Below are positions 31,857 to 40,742 of a stretch of 47,430 bases of DNA, one piece after another (position 1 is the first letter of the stretch; the number at the start of each line of letters is the position of its first letter). The stretch covers positions 1-47,430 of the forward strand of contig CALDPK010000033.1 of the NCBI GenBank assembly GCA_937911855.1. The letters are read 5' to 3'. This stretch comes from an uncultured Trueperaceae bacterium. Lineage in GTDB: Bacteria; Deinococcota; Deinococci; Deinococcales; Trueperaceae. The notes under the pieces are model-generated. The model made no database searches, was not told the DNA's origin, and worked only from the letters and a program-made list of their open reading frames with translations. The position numbers were made by a program, and so were the translations under genes.

Positions 31857-33406
31857 GCGACCGGACCCGTTACCAGGCACAGACTATCTATCAGGAACAA
31901 GGTGACGTCACCAGTTATCTGGGCGTCGACCCCGTGACTGGCCTGCCAGTACTGATCTACCGTTTTTCAGGTGCCGCCAGCCCACAGCTCGCCCGACTCG
32001 ACAGCGAATTCCTGCCCCGCCTTCTCGCCTGGCGCGACGATGATTCGGGCGGGATCATGGTGGTGTCGTGGAGCAGCGCGCTGGTGCCGGTGGCGGGTGA
32101 GCCGCTGGATAACCTGCAGCTGCTCGATTCAGCCCGGGCGCTGAACGACGCTGCCGCCGCCGGGGTCTCACACGGTGACCTGTCTCCTGAACGCTTCCTG
32201 CTGGCGGGCGATTCCATCGTGATCGAGGGCTTCGGCGTGCCGTGGACTGCTGAGCCGGCAACCCCTGAGGGCGACGTCGTGGCCTGGGCCGGAAGCATCA
32301 GGCAGATGGGTCACCGGGGCAACTCGGGAGTCGATAAACTCCTTGACGATATCGAAGCCGGTTCCGGCCTGCAGCCTTCCGAACTGTTCGGCAGGCTCAC
32401 CGACCTGCTGCTGCGCGGCGAGGCACCGCAGGCCGAACCGGCAGCCGAGCAGACTCCCCCGCCGGCAGCCGAAACCGCTGAACCCGAAGCTGATTTCCTT
32501 GACCGCACCTGGGATGATTTCAGCGGCCAGGACGAGCAGTATCCGGCGTTCACGGGCAGCGCCAGCCAGGTTCCCGAAGTGGAGACACTGGAACTCGACT
32601 TCAGTGCCGATGAGCACCAGGGTGCAGAAGAACCTGAGATCGAAGAGCCCGACACCGGCGTGTTCACCCCCAGCTCAACGTATGCGAGCGAGCGTCTATC
32701 GGCACGGGAGCGTGCAGCAGCCCAGAGCGCAGCCATGGAAGAGGAAGCACCTGCCGGGCAGCCAGCCCCGCCGCCCGCCGAAGAAACCGGACCTGAACCG
32801 GCTGAAGAACCAGTCACGGACAGGCGTCCGCCGCCCCCGCAGTCGCTGCCGGCTGGAGGCAGCTCGTCCTACCTGAAGAGCCTGGACAGCGATTCAGCTG
32901 GCACCCGCACGGCACGCTCGGTGGGCGTGACAGGCCAGTCAGGCAGCACCAGCTACGGCCGGCCCGTGCCTGCCGCGCAGGAAGAGGATTGGGCCGAGGA
33001 ACAGCCCGTGCAACGCAATAACCGGCGCATAATCATGATCACCGTCCTCGCGATCCTCACGGTCGTGCTGGTCACCCTGCTCGTCGTGCTGCGGCAGCGC
33101 GACCTGGACCGCGTGCCCGCCAGTGCCAACCCCGGCGTGGCCTACGTCATCGACGTGCTCGTCGAACCGGACGACCTGCCACCAGTCAACCTGTTCGTGC
33201 TGCAGAGTCCCGGGGGATCGCAGTTCGCGCCGAACACCGCGCTGGGTACAGCACCCAGACGGGTGGCGCTGGACGCCGAGGGAACCTGGGTTTTCGAAGG
33301 GCGCTTCCAGGGCCGTCTCTCCGAACCCGTGACCATTCAGATTCCCGAGGACCGCTCGAGTACCGTCACGATAGTCATCCCCCCTGAACAGGGTGACGCG
33401 CAGTAA
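31853..33406 (+). CDS. Membrane-bound pseudokinase with extracytoplasmic beta domain
   Basis: This 517-residue protein has an N-terminal kinase-like domain (about 1-190). The catalytic loop reads HGDLSPERFLL (107-117) where active kinases have HRDxxxxN. The DFG position reads EGFG (125-128), and the VAIK strand (VLIYRF) lacks Lys. A long acidic, Pro/Glu-rich linker (about 190-385), one transmembrane helix (about 393-413) and a C-terminal beta domain of about 100 residues (PEGA-like in layout) follow. So it is probably an inactive kinase used as a sensor or scaffold. The partner and signal are unknown. Confidence 0.7.
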   Translation: MSDRTRYQAQTIYQEQGDVTSYLGVDPVTGLPVLIYRFSGAASPQLARLDSEFLPRLLAWRDDDSGGIMVVSWSSALVPVAGEPLDNLQLLDSARALNDAAAAGVSHGDLSPERFLLAGDSIVIEGFGVPWTAEPATPEGDVVAWAGSIRQMGHRGNSGVDKLLDDIEAGSGLQPSELFGRLTDLLLRGEAPQAEPAAEQTPPPAAETAEPEADFLDRTWDDFSGQDEQYPAFTGSASQVPEVETLELDFSADEHQGAEEPEIEEPDTGVFTPSSTYASERLSARERAAAQSAAMEEEAPAGQPAPPPAEETGPEPAEEPVTDRRPPPPQSLPAGGSSSYLKSLDSDSAGTRTARSVGVTGQSGSTSYGRPVPAAQEEDWAEEQPVQRNNRRIIMITVLAILTVVLVTLLVVLRQRDLDRVPASANPGVAYVIDVLVEPDDLPPVNLFVLQSPGGSQFAPNTALGTAPRRVALDAEGTWVFEGRFQGRLSEPVTIQIPEDRSSTVTIVIPPEQGDAQ

Positions 33407-33429
33407 CAGGCAGCAGAAAGGTCAGTCAA

Positions 33430-33894
33430 GTGAATTACTGGTTATTCAAGAGTGAACCCGGCTCGTTCTCATGGGACGACCTGGTCACTTCGGAAGACAG
33501 CACCACGATGTGGGACGGAATCCGCAACTACCAGGCGCGCAACCTGATGCGTGACCGCATGCAGCCCGGTGACCCGGTGCTCTTCTACCACTCACAGACC
33601 GGTGCACCCGGTGTCGTCGGCATAGCCGAAGTGGTCAGCGAAAGCTATCCGGACCCCACCCAGTTCGACCCCGACAGCCGCTACTTCGATGCCAAGGCCA
33701 GCCTGGACGCGCCACGCTGGTTCCTGGTGGACATCAGGGCAGTGCGGAAACTGGAGCGCATGGTCACGCTGAAGGAACTGCGCGAGATACCGGACCTGCA
33801 GGACATGTCGCTGCTGCAGCGCGGCAACCGGCTGAGCATCCAGCCGGTCCGTGAGGCAGAGTTCCTGATGATCATCCAGCTGGCGGCCGACTGA
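33430..33894 (+). CDS. EVE-domain protein
   Basis: This 154-residue protein starts MNYWLFKSEPGSFSWDDL and has MWDGIRNYQARNLMRDRMQP, VLFYHSQTGAPGVVGIAEVV and WFLVDIRAVRKLERMV. These are the blocks of EVE/THYN1 proteins, PUA-related folds that bind modified bases in DNA or RNA. It is a single-domain protein without a fused nuclease. GTG start at 33430, with AAAGGT upstream. It follows the pseudokinase by 23 bases and may be co-transcribed with it. Confidence 0.9.
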   Translation: MNYWLFKSEPGSFSWDDLVTSEDSTTMWDGIRNYQARNLMRDRMQPGDPVLFYHSQTGAPGVVGIAEVVSESYPDPTQFDPDSRYFDAKASLDAPRWFLVDIRAVRKLERMVTLKELREIPDLQDMSLLQRGNRLSIQPVREAEFLMIIQLAAD

Positions 33895-33903
33895 GGCATC
33901 CGG

Positions 33904-33909
33904 TATCAT
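33904..33909 (+). promoter_or_regulatory. -10 box of hrcA, leaderless
   Basis: TATCAT is followed by 5 bases and the ATG at 33915. Confidence 0.55.
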
Positions 33910-33914
33910 CAATC

Positions 33915-34871
33915 ATGCTGAGTGACAGGCGCAGGAACATACTCAGTCTGGTCGCCCAGGCGTATATCGCCACGGCCAGACCGGTCCCGTCCGCCCGGAT
34001 CGCTGAGAAGCTCCAGGTCAGCAGCGCCACCGTCCGCAACGAATTCGCTGCCCTCGAGGAGCACGGGCTGCTGCTGCAGCAGCATGCGTCCTCGGGCCGC
34101 CTGCCCTCCCTGTCCGGCCTGGACTGGTACGCCAAGAGCTTCATCCCGCCACCCACCCTGACCCCACCGCTGAAGAAGTTCATCACGGCCAGCCTCGACC
34201 GCATCCACGGCGATCAGCTGCTGCAGCGGGTGGCGCAGCTCGCTGCCGACCTGTCGGGCTACGCAGTCGTCGTGCGGCTGGCACCCGATGATTCGCTGCA
34301 CGCGCTGCAGGTCCACCTCAGTCCGCTGTCCAGCGAGCGGCTGCTGGCCGTCGTGATCCTGGAGAACGGCATGGTTCGTCAGCAGCTTCTGACGCTTAAC
34401 CCCATGCCGGGCCAGCAGGTCCTGAACGAAGCGGAAGCCAGCCTGAGCAGGCTGGCGCTGCCGGTGAGCAGGCTGCGCGAGGCCACCAATGAGCTGGCCC
34501 GGTCAGCTGAAGGCGACCTGAAGCGCCTGCTCACGGTGCTTGCTGACGCCTGGGCTGAACTGAATCCGGAACAGGTGTTCGCTCACGGGCTGAGCAACCT
34601 GCTTGACGAACCCGAGGCGCAGGATCCCGCTTTCCTGAAGATGGCGGTGCGGGAGTTCGAGTCGCCCGCGCCTGCCACAGGTCCGGGCAGCGGCCTGGAC
34701 CTGATCCTGGCTGAAAGCACGGCCCGCGTCCGGGCGGCACTGCCGCTTGGTAGGATTCAGGCCGAGCTGATCCTGGTCGGGCCGGCCAGGATGCGTTACC
34801 CGGAAACCTTCCGGATCCTGGGTGGCATAACCACTGCCGTGGGCAGTACCGCAAACAGGCCGATAAGCTGA
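33915..34871 (+). CDS. hrcA: Heat-inducible repressor HrcA-like
   Basis: This 318-residue protein has the N-terminal winged helix of HrcA: MLSDRRRNILSLVAQAYIAT, VSSATVRNEFAALEEHGLL, and SSGRLPSLSGLDWYAKSF. A GAF-like middle follows, and the C terminus has ILVGPARMRYPETFRILGGI. HrcA represses chaperone genes at CIRCE sites. No dnaK or groE genes and no CIRCE repeat are in the window. It is about 25 residues shorter than usual. A related regulator with another target cannot be excluded. Confidence 0.8.
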   Translation: MLSDRRRNILSLVAQAYIATARPVPSARIAEKLQVSSATVRNEFAALEEHGLLLQQHASSGRLPSLSGLDWYAKSFIPPPTLTPPLKKFITASLDRIHGDQLLQRVAQLAADLSGYAVVVRLAPDDSLHALQVHLSPLSSERLLAVVILENGMVRQQLLTLNPMPGQQVLNEAEASLSRLALPVSRLREATNELARSAEGDLKRLLTVLADAWAELNPEQVFAHGLSNLLDEPEAQDPAFLKMAVREFESPAPATGPGSGLDLILAESTARVRAALPLGRIQAELILVGPARMRYPETFRILGGITTAVGSTANRPIS

Positions 34872-34902
34872 AATTTCACAGCCCCGCACGGCCTGCGCGG
34901 CC

Positions 34903-34908
34903 TAAAGT
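34903..34908 (+). promoter_or_regulatory. -10 box of roadblock operon, leaderless
   Basis: TAAAGT lies 8 bases before the GTG at 34917. It starts the operon that runs to tsaB. Confidence 0.5.
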
Positions 34909-34916
34909 GAGTAATT

Positions 34917-35636
34917 GTGCCTGATGCACCACCCAATCCGGTTTACCAGACAACCCTTCAGGGCCTCTCAGCCCTGGTTTCGGGTGCCGCAGCTTCACGG
35001 CTGCTGGACAAAAGCCTGGCTGACGCGGGCCTGACACCGGCACGGGTAAGGCCCGTGCAGATGAAGGAACTGCTTGCCGGCCCGGTACTGGACGAACTGC
35101 AGGCCATCCTGCCCCGCAGTGGCCTGCTGCGCAACCTGGAAGCCATAACGTCCGACATCGACGCGATGGCTGCTGAAGCCATGCCGCAGCCTGCCGTTCC
35201 GGCAGCGCGCAGCGCCACGGCCCGGCCGGCATCGGCCGAAGTAGCCCGCGCCCGTACGGCCCAGGTCATCACCGGGGTGCGCACCGAACTGATCAGGCAG
35301 CAGGTGAACAGTGCCGAACGGCTTCAGTCTGCGGTTCTTGCGCTGGCTGCCATCGACAACGTGACCATGGTGGCGGCCGTCCGCAGTTCCGGCCAGACCG
35401 AGTTCTCCCGGGGAGCCGGCGACATCCGGACCCTTTCACGGTTCGGCATGCTGGCCCTCTCACTGCTCACGCGGAGCGGGTCCCTGAAGATGTTCTTCCT
35501 GGCACTCGAGGACTCCAGCCTCCTGCTCTTCCCGTGGGGAAGCGACGCACTGCTGCTTGTCGGCAGGCCGCAGCTCAACGTGGGTGCAGTGGTCACCGCT
35601 TTCAACGACATTGTCCTGTCCAAGGAGGAAAAATGA
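34917..35636 (+). CDS. Roadblock/LC7-like protein with shared N-terminal domain
   Basis: This 239-residue protein has a helical N-terminal domain (about 10-77) with SRLLDKSLADAGLTPARVR and LLAGPVLDELQAILP. A Pro/Ala linker follows, then a C-terminal roadblock-like domain (about 135-232). The latter includes VTMVAAVRSSGQTEFSRGAG and SSLLLFPWGSDALLLVGRPQ. Roadblock proteins dimerise and often regulate small GTPases; no GTPase gene is in the window. The N-terminal domain resembles that of the coiled-coil protein two genes on. GTG start, leaderless. Confidence 0.6.
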   Translation: MPDAPPNPVYQTTLQGLSALVSGAAASRLLDKSLADAGLTPARVRPVQMKELLAGPVLDELQAILPRSGLLRNLEAITSDIDAMAAEAMPQPAVPAARSATARPASAEVARARTAQVITGVRTELIRQQVNSAERLQSAVLALAAIDNVTMVAAVRSSGQTEFSRGAGDIRTLSRFGMLALSLLTRSGSLKMFFLALEDSSLLLFPWGSDALLLVGRPQLNVGAVVTAFNDIVLSKEEK

Positions 35637-37477
35637 GCCGCCATCTGCGACTGCTGACCACCGTACTGCTGTGGTCGGTCTTCCCGTTCCTGGCTTCCGC
35701 CCAGAACGAGGAAACCCTGCAACGCCACATCGTGGCTCTCGAGAACCTTCAGCGCAGCGTCGACCAGCTGGGCACGGACAACACTGCCAGCATCGACGCC
35801 CTGGAATCAGCGGCCAGCACCATGCGGCTGGTGGAGCGCGACACGGCCAGCAGGACCCTCGTCGCGGCACTTGACGCTGCTTTCGCCAACGCCCGGACTG
35901 CCATCGTCAACCAGAGCCGGACGGACCTGGCTGTCCAGACCGCGGTGCTGCGCGGCGGCTTCCAGCGTGCGCTCATGGAGAGCTCGCTTGACAGCGGATC
36001 GGTCGAGTCGGCCCGGCCCGGCTTCAGCCAGCTGGCCAGCGAACTCGGCCTCGATGTGGACACCATCGACCAGATCGAAGCAGCTGACAGCCTGGAAGAG
36101 CTGCTGCTCGCCTACCAGGCGGGTCTGGCCCGCAGCATGGCGGGCAGGATCCAGGTCGTCCAGTCGCAGTTCCCTGAGAGCCAGGAATCGGCCTACATCA
36201 CGCTGGCCGGTGTTTACGGGATGTCGCTCAGCCTGCAGGATGCCCCGCGCACACCTGCCTCATTGAACGGCGATTTCGCCGGACTCATCGAGGCCGTGGT
36301 CACCTCTGATTCAGTGCAGGTGGCGGAAAGGTCAGCTGCACTGGCCGAAGTACTCGCCGGGCTCGGCACGCCGGCTGCGGTGACGGAACAGACGCCCGAA
36401 CAGGCGGCCGTAGAAGAACCCGCACCGGCTGAACCGGCCGCTGAACCCGTCCCCGAGCCGGCTGCTGAACAGCCACCGCTGTCCGCTGAGCCCGAACTGG
36501 CCAGCCCGGAAGAACCGGTAAGTGCAGACGCCGCGGCTGAGGTTGCAGATGTTTCAGAAACGGAACCTGCTCTCGCGCCCGCCGCTGACCTGGCTACGCT
36601 CCGCTCCCAGCTGCTCGCCGAGCAGGAACAACAGGCAGTAACTGCCCTCGTAAACGATCTTGGCCGGCGCGGCATCCGTGGCCAGGCTGGCGAGAACCTG
36701 GCCGAAGGTCTGCACGCACGCGGCTACAGCAGCGTCGCCCAGGCCATCGGTGACAGCCTCGAGCTGGTGAGCCGCGTCTCCGCAGCAGCCTTCGACGGCA
36801 ACCAGGCCGCAGCAAGTCAGCACCTGGCGCAGCTTGAAAGTCAGTACCAGACCGGACTGCAGCCGCTCGTCACCCGCATGAACCCCGGCCTGAACGGATC
36901 AGTCCTCAACCTGCTCGCCAGCCTCAAGGCGTCACCCAGCCTCCGCGCTGCAGACGTGCAGGCGCTTACGGGCCTGCTCGCGGGCATCGGCTCGACAGGC
37001 GCGGCCGGACCGGGAACCGCCGACCAGCTGCAGGCGACCACGGCAGAGTGGACCACTGGCTGGCCGCGCATGATCCTGCTGGTCGTGGCGGCGCTGCTGA
37101 CCATCCTGCCGCTCACGTTCCTGCGCCTCGCCTTCGGCGGGGGCAACCGCAACTGGACGCTCATCGGAAGCGGTCTGTTCGTGTTGCTGCTGCCCGTCAT
37201 CATCGCGGGACTGGCAGCGCTTGCCGACCTCATCGGCCACCTGGCCGGCGTGCCCGTGCTGCAGCAGGCAGCAGCCTGGGTGAATCTGGAAGGACCGGTC
37301 CAGCAGGTACTGCTTCTGCTCGCGGTGATCGTCGCCACGGTCCTTCTGGCCATGGGTTTCTACGGAATCTGCAAGCAGTTCGGCCTGTTCGGCGGCAACG
37401 AGCCACGGCGCAGCGGCACCCAGGATTCCGGCAAGACAGAAACCAGAACCCTGGTTGACTGGGACGAAGAGTTCTAG
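35633..37477 (+). CDS. Exported/membrane protein of the roadblock operon
   Basis: This 614-residue protein has a signal peptide (LRLLTTVLLWSVFPFLASA) and a mostly helical extracytoplasmic part. A Glu/Pro/Ala-rich low-complexity stretch lies around residues 245-320. Three transmembrane helices are near the C terminus (LLVVAALLTILPLTFLRLAF, GLFVLLLPVIIAGLAALADL, LLLLAVIVATVLLAMGFYGI). A short cytoplasmic tail follows. The start ATG overlaps the roadblock stop (ATGA) and has AAGGAGG upstream. Family unknown; the position between two related cytoplasmic proteins suggests a membrane anchor for them. Confidence 0.65.
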   Translation: MSRHLRLLTTVLLWSVFPFLASAQNEETLQRHIVALENLQRSVDQLGTDNTASIDALESAASTMRLVERDTASRTLVAALDAAFANARTAIVNQSRTDLAVQTAVLRGGFQRALMESSLDSGSVESARPGFSQLASELGLDVDTIDQIEAADSLEELLLAYQAGLARSMAGRIQVVQSQFPESQESAYITLAGVYGMSLSLQDAPRTPASLNGDFAGLIEAVVTSDSVQVAERSAALAEVLAGLGTPAAVTEQTPEQAAVEEPAPAEPAAEPVPEPAAEQPPLSAEPELASPEEPVSADAAAEVADVSETEPALAPAADLATLRSQLLAEQEQQAVTALVNDLGRRGIRGQAGENLAEGLHARGYSSVAQAIGDSLELVSRVSAAAFDGNQAAASQHLAQLESQYQTGLQPLVTRMNPGLNGSVLNLLASLKASPSLRAADVQALTGLLAGIGSTGAAGPGTADQLQATTAEWTTGWPRMILLVVAALLTILPLTFLRLAFGGGNRNWTLIGSGLFVLLLPVIIAGLAALADLIGHLAGVPVLQQAAAWVNLEGPVQQVLLLLAVIVATVLLAMGFYGICKQFGLFGGNEPRRSGTQDSGKTETRTLVDWDEEF

Positions 37478-37509
37478 CTTCAGGGAAAGCCGTGGAGGGG
37501 GGCCGGAAA

Positions 37510-39660
37510 GTGACGAACGCAGCATATCAGGCATTTGTGCAGGAGCTCGAGAAGGTGCTCCCGCCCCGCGTCGTGTCGCGTTCGCTGAAGGACGGACTGC
37601 AGTCGCTTGACCGCACGCCCGACAACGTAACGCTGCAGGAACTCGAATCGCTCCTGCGCGGCCAGGTGCACAGGCAGTTGCAGGCGATGCTGCCCCCGTT
37701 GAAAGCTGAAGAGGCCATGGCCAACCTGCTCGAGCGCATCAACGACCCGGAAGGCAAACTGCTCCAGCAGACACCGGCGTTCGGCGAGAAGGTCCGCAGT
37801 GACCTGAGCGAACTGAAAGAGGCACTGAAGCCGTTCAACCTGTACTTCGAATGGCCCGAGGTGCAGAAACTTCGCGCCCAGCTGCAGCTCGCGGACGACG
37901 AGATAGCCGGAGGCGGGCAGGTCACCGCCCTCCTCAACGAAGCCCGCGAACAGCTGGGGCTGCTGCGGCAGAAGCTCGAGGATCAGCTCGTCCTGCAGGC
38001 ACGCGAACTCGATGAACTGGACGAGGCCCACGAACGGCTGCGCAGCCTCGGTGGGCCACGGGTACGCCGCCTGGAGAACCTGATGACGCACATCCAGCGC
38101 GCCCAGGAGATGCGCACGCTGGTACCCGCCGAGATAGAACAGGCCCGGCTGCTCAGCGTGGACCTGCGCAAGCTGCTCGAGTCGAGCGTCTACACGACCG
38201 TGGACACGGACGAGACGCCCGATCCGCTCGTGACAGCCGAACTGCTGCCGGATGAAGTCACCGAGAAACTGCGCCGCCTGGACCTCGAGAACGAATCACA
38301 CCGACTGGACCAGATCACGATGCAGCACGCCAACCTGCTGGCGCTGAAGCCGGAACTGGCCGCCAGACTGGCGGGGCTGCGTGAACGCATCGTCGATGGT
38401 GAATCGGTTGCAGAAGACATCACCGCCCTCGAGGTCTCACTGAAGGAAGCGTTCACTCAGGAGCGGAGCGCCCTGACCAGGGAGCTGGCCGGGATGGCTG
38501 CGGACGAGGCTGCGCTGGGTACACCGGTCGGAGCGGGCCAGCTCAGGCAGGCACTGCAGGTTGCCAACGGCATTCTGGCCACCACCCTGCCCGATCCCGC
38601 TGACGTGCGCCACGTCCGCAACCTGTACGAGCTGGCCCGCGAACAGCTTGAAGTCATGAACCGCACCCTGCACGACGGCGTGGAGATGGCGGACGCCAGG
38701 GAACTCGCCGCGCTGGAACTCGACGGCCGGTTCGATCAGGTCAACGACATCTTCAGGCTGGAACAGGAGCTCAGCCGCTTCCCGGCCGGCAACCTGCCGG
38801 AGCTGGACGCCCTGCAGGCGACCCTGGAACACGCCAAGGCGCAGCTGGCCAAAGGCGGCACCATGCCTGACCTGAACGGCCTCTGGCTCAGGCTCGAGGA
38901 CATCCGCTCAAGCCTGTCCTCTCGGCTCGACAGCATGCCCGAACGCGCCAGGGCTGCCCTGGACACTTTCCGGCAGGTGGAACGCCTGAACAGCGAGGAT
39001 GTGGCAGCGGTCAGGCGGATACTGCAGCACCTGACGAAGCATGCCGACCGCTTCCCGCAGCTCTCCCTCAGCTTGAGGCTTCAGCTGGAAAGCTCGCTGA
39101 CGGAAGCCGAAGAACTGCTCGTGAAGCTGGTGGGTGAGTTCGAGGCCACACGAAACATCGCCGACAAGCTGGTAAGCGCCAGCATCCTGGATGACCTGCT
39201 GGGTGGCGGCAGCAGCAGCCGGCCTGCGCAGCAGCCGGAAGCCGAGCCCGAACACGAGCAGGCCAGCGCCGCGGCACCCGAGTACGTCAGCAGCGGCAGT
39301 GAGCTCCTGGACGAACTGATCAGGGAACTTGCCGAAGAACGCGGCGTGGATGAACTGCTGCTGTTCAAGGGCAGCGAGCCGGTGGGCGGCCGGTTCAGTC
39401 AGGGTTCCGCCGGCCTGAGCCAGGCGCTCACGGATCTGGAGCGTGACCTGCGGGAGCTGGGCGACTCGCTTGAAGCAGGCGGCATGGAAGTCCTGACCCT
39501 TGAGCTGCCCAACCGCATCCTGGCCCTCGCCTGGCCGGCACCTGGTTACCGGCTCCTGGCCATAGTCGGTATCCCGGCCACCTTCAGCCTGGTACTGCAC
39601 CGCATCCGCAGGCAGCTTGCCCGCATCCACGGACTGCTTGATGATCCTTCGGTCGCTTGA
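37510..39660 (+). CDS. Long coiled-coil protein with roadblock-like C terminus
   Basis: This protein is 716 residues from the GTG at 37510, with GGAGGG at 37494-37499 as ribosome binding site. A GTG at 37492 would lie before that site. The N-terminal domain (about 1-75, with YQAFVQELEKVLPPRVVSRS and LLRGQVHRQLQAMLP) matches that of the roadblock protein two genes upstream. Residues about 75-570 are almost entirely charged helices of coiled-coil type. After a Ser/Pro/Glu linker, a C-terminal domain of about 120 residues (VDELLLFKGSEPVGGRFSQG, LTLELPNRILALAWPAPGYR) looks roadblock-like. It is probably a cytoplasmic structural or scaffold protein. Confidence 0.6.
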   Translation: MTNAAYQAFVQELEKVLPPRVVSRSLKDGLQSLDRTPDNVTLQELESLLRGQVHRQLQAMLPPLKAEEAMANLLERINDPEGKLLQQTPAFGEKVRSDLSELKEALKPFNLYFEWPEVQKLRAQLQLADDEIAGGGQVTALLNEAREQLGLLRQKLEDQLVLQARELDELDEAHERLRSLGGPRVRRLENLMTHIQRAQEMRTLVPAEIEQARLLSVDLRKLLESSVYTTVDTDETPDPLVTAELLPDEVTEKLRRLDLENESHRLDQITMQHANLLALKPELAARLAGLRERIVDGESVAEDITALEVSLKEAFTQERSALTRELAGMAADEAALGTPVGAGQLRQALQVANGILATTLPDPADVRHVRNLYELAREQLEVMNRTLHDGVEMADARELAALELDGRFDQVNDIFRLEQELSRFPAGNLPELDALQATLEHAKAQLAKGGTMPDLNGLWLRLEDIRSSLSSRLDSMPERARAALDTFRQVERLNSEDVAAVRRILQHLTKHADRFPQLSLSLRLQLESSLTEAEELLVKLVGEFEATRNIADKLVSASILDDLLGGGSSSRPAQQPEAEPEHEQASAAAPEYVSSGSELLDELIRELAEERGVDELLLFKGSEPVGGRFSQGSAGLSQALTDLERDLRELGDSLEAGGMEVLTLELPNRILALAWPAPGYRLLAIVGIPATFSLVLHRIRRQLARIHGLLDDPSVA

Positions 39661-40051
39661 CGACACCCGGGAGCTGGCCCGTACGTTACTTGAGCGCATG
39701 GGCACCGGTTCGCTCCTCCTCCTGCAGGGGGGCATGGGTGCCGGCAAGACCACCCTTGTCGCTGCACTGGCGAAGGAACTCGGCAGCACGGCCAGCGTGA
39801 GCAGCCCCACCTACACGCTCATCCACGAGTACCCGACTCCCCAGGGCACGCTGGTGCACATAGACGCGTGGCGGCTGAGCAGTGCAGCGGACCTGCTGGA
39901 CACCGGGCTTGACGAGTACCTGGATCACGCCCGCCTGGTGGCTGTCGAATGGGGTGAGGGCCTGAGCGGGCACTACCCGGAAGCGGTCCTCGTGAAACTC
40001 GAGGTCATTGCTGACGGCCAGCGCCAGGTGCAGATCGAAGGGCTCAAGTGA
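39641..40051 (+). CDS. tsaE: tRNA t6A synthesis ATPase TsaE
   Basis: This 136-residue protein has GGMGAGKTTLV (30-40), SVSSPTYTLIHEY, LVHIDAWRL and VAVEWGEGL. TsaE is the ATPase of the TsaBDE complex that adds threonylcarbamoyl to A37 of ANN-reading tRNAs. The ATG at 39641 lies 20 bases inside the coiled-coil gene; the family starts near here. It overlaps tsaB by 4 bases. Confidence 0.93.
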   Translation: MILRSLDDTRELARTLLERMGTGSLLLLQGGMGAGKTTLVAALAKELGSTASVSSPTYTLIHEYPTPQGTLVHIDAWRLSSAADLLDTGLDEYLDHARLVAVEWGEGLSGHYPEAVLVKLEVIADGQRQVQIEGLK

Positions 40052-40617
40052 GCACATCCGTCCGGCTCGGCATCGACACCGCCACCGCCTGGCTCAGCCT
40101 GGCCCTGTGGTCAGAGGCTGAGCAGCGCGTCATCGCGGAACGTGAACTGCTGGCCGAACGCCGTCACGCCGCCTTGCTGCTGCCCACATTGAACGCACTG
40201 CTGGAAGAAAGCGGAATCGAACTGGCGGCCGTGGGCGCCGTCGGTGTCGGCATCGGCCCGGGTTCGTACACGGGACTGCGGGTGGGAATCGCCAGCGCCC
40301 AGGGACTGGCCGGTGGCCTGGACTGCCCCCTCTCGGGTGTGGACAGCCTGCAGGCGGCTGCCTGGGCTCAACTGACACCCGGGCAGACGGCGTGGCTGAC
40401 GCTCGACGCGCGACGCGGCAACGTTTACGCCGGACTGTACGAGCGCAGCGTTGACTCGGTGAGAACCGTGCTGGAGCCGCTCAAAGTCGCCAGCGGGGAA
40501 CTCGCCGGGCGCGCAGCAGCGGACGGACTGGCGCTGGTGGAAGCGGCGGCGCCCAGCGCGGCCTGGATAGCCCGCCGTGCTGGTGACGGCCGGCCGGCGG
40601 AAGCCATTTACCTGTGA
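40048..40617 (+). CDS. tsaB: tRNA t6A synthesis protein TsaB
   Basis: This 189-residue protein has LGIDTATAWLSLAL, LLAERRHAALLLPTLNALLE, and VGIGPGSYTGLRVGIASAQG, as in TsaB/YeaZ. TsaB scaffolds TsaD in t6A synthesis. It starts with GTG inside the tsaE stop (GTGA). It is slightly shorter than E. coli TsaB, losing part of the C-terminal region. Confidence 0.92.
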   Translation: MSTSVRLGIDTATAWLSLALWSEAEQRVIAERELLAERRHAALLLPTLNALLEESGIELAAVGAVGVGIGPGSYTGLRVGIASAQGLAGGLDCPLSGVDSLQAAAWAQLTPGQTAWLTLDARRGNVYAGLYERSVDSVRTVLEPLKVASGELAGRAAADGLALVEAAAPSAAWIARRAGDGRPAEAIYL

Positions 40618-40658
40618 AAGATGGTACATACCCGCCAGAAGACTCATGCTCGCTGCGT

Positions 40659-40664
40659 TATACT
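40659..40664 (+). promoter_or_regulatory. -10 box of mini-ORF/mreB transcript
   Basis: TATACT, 9 bases before an in-frame TTG (40674) and 12 before the ATG (40677) of the mini-ORF. Confidence 0.55.
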
Positions 40665-40676
40665 CAGCACGATTTG

Positions 40677-40742
40677 ATGGCCGCAATCCTTCCCGAAGAC
40701 CACAGAACCTCTCAGGCTCCGCGCCTGGGTGCGGAGAGCTGA
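40677..40742 (+). CDS. Mini-ORF upstream of mreB (21 aa) with internal hairpin
   Basis: ATG at 40677 (or TTG 40674), 21 codons beginning MAAILPEDHR. Its TGA is directly followed by the mreB ATG. Its last codons form CTCCGC (40717-40722) / GCGGAG (40731-40736). That stem contains the GGAG that would serve as the mreB ribosome binding site. A ribosome reading the mini-ORF would open this stem. Confidence 0.55.
   Translation: MAAILPEDHRTSQAPRLGAES

Noticed and set aside
33880..34916. CIRCE operator near hrcA
   Set aside because: No TTAGCACTC-N9-GAGTGCTAA-like repeat was found around hrcA or elsewhere in the window.
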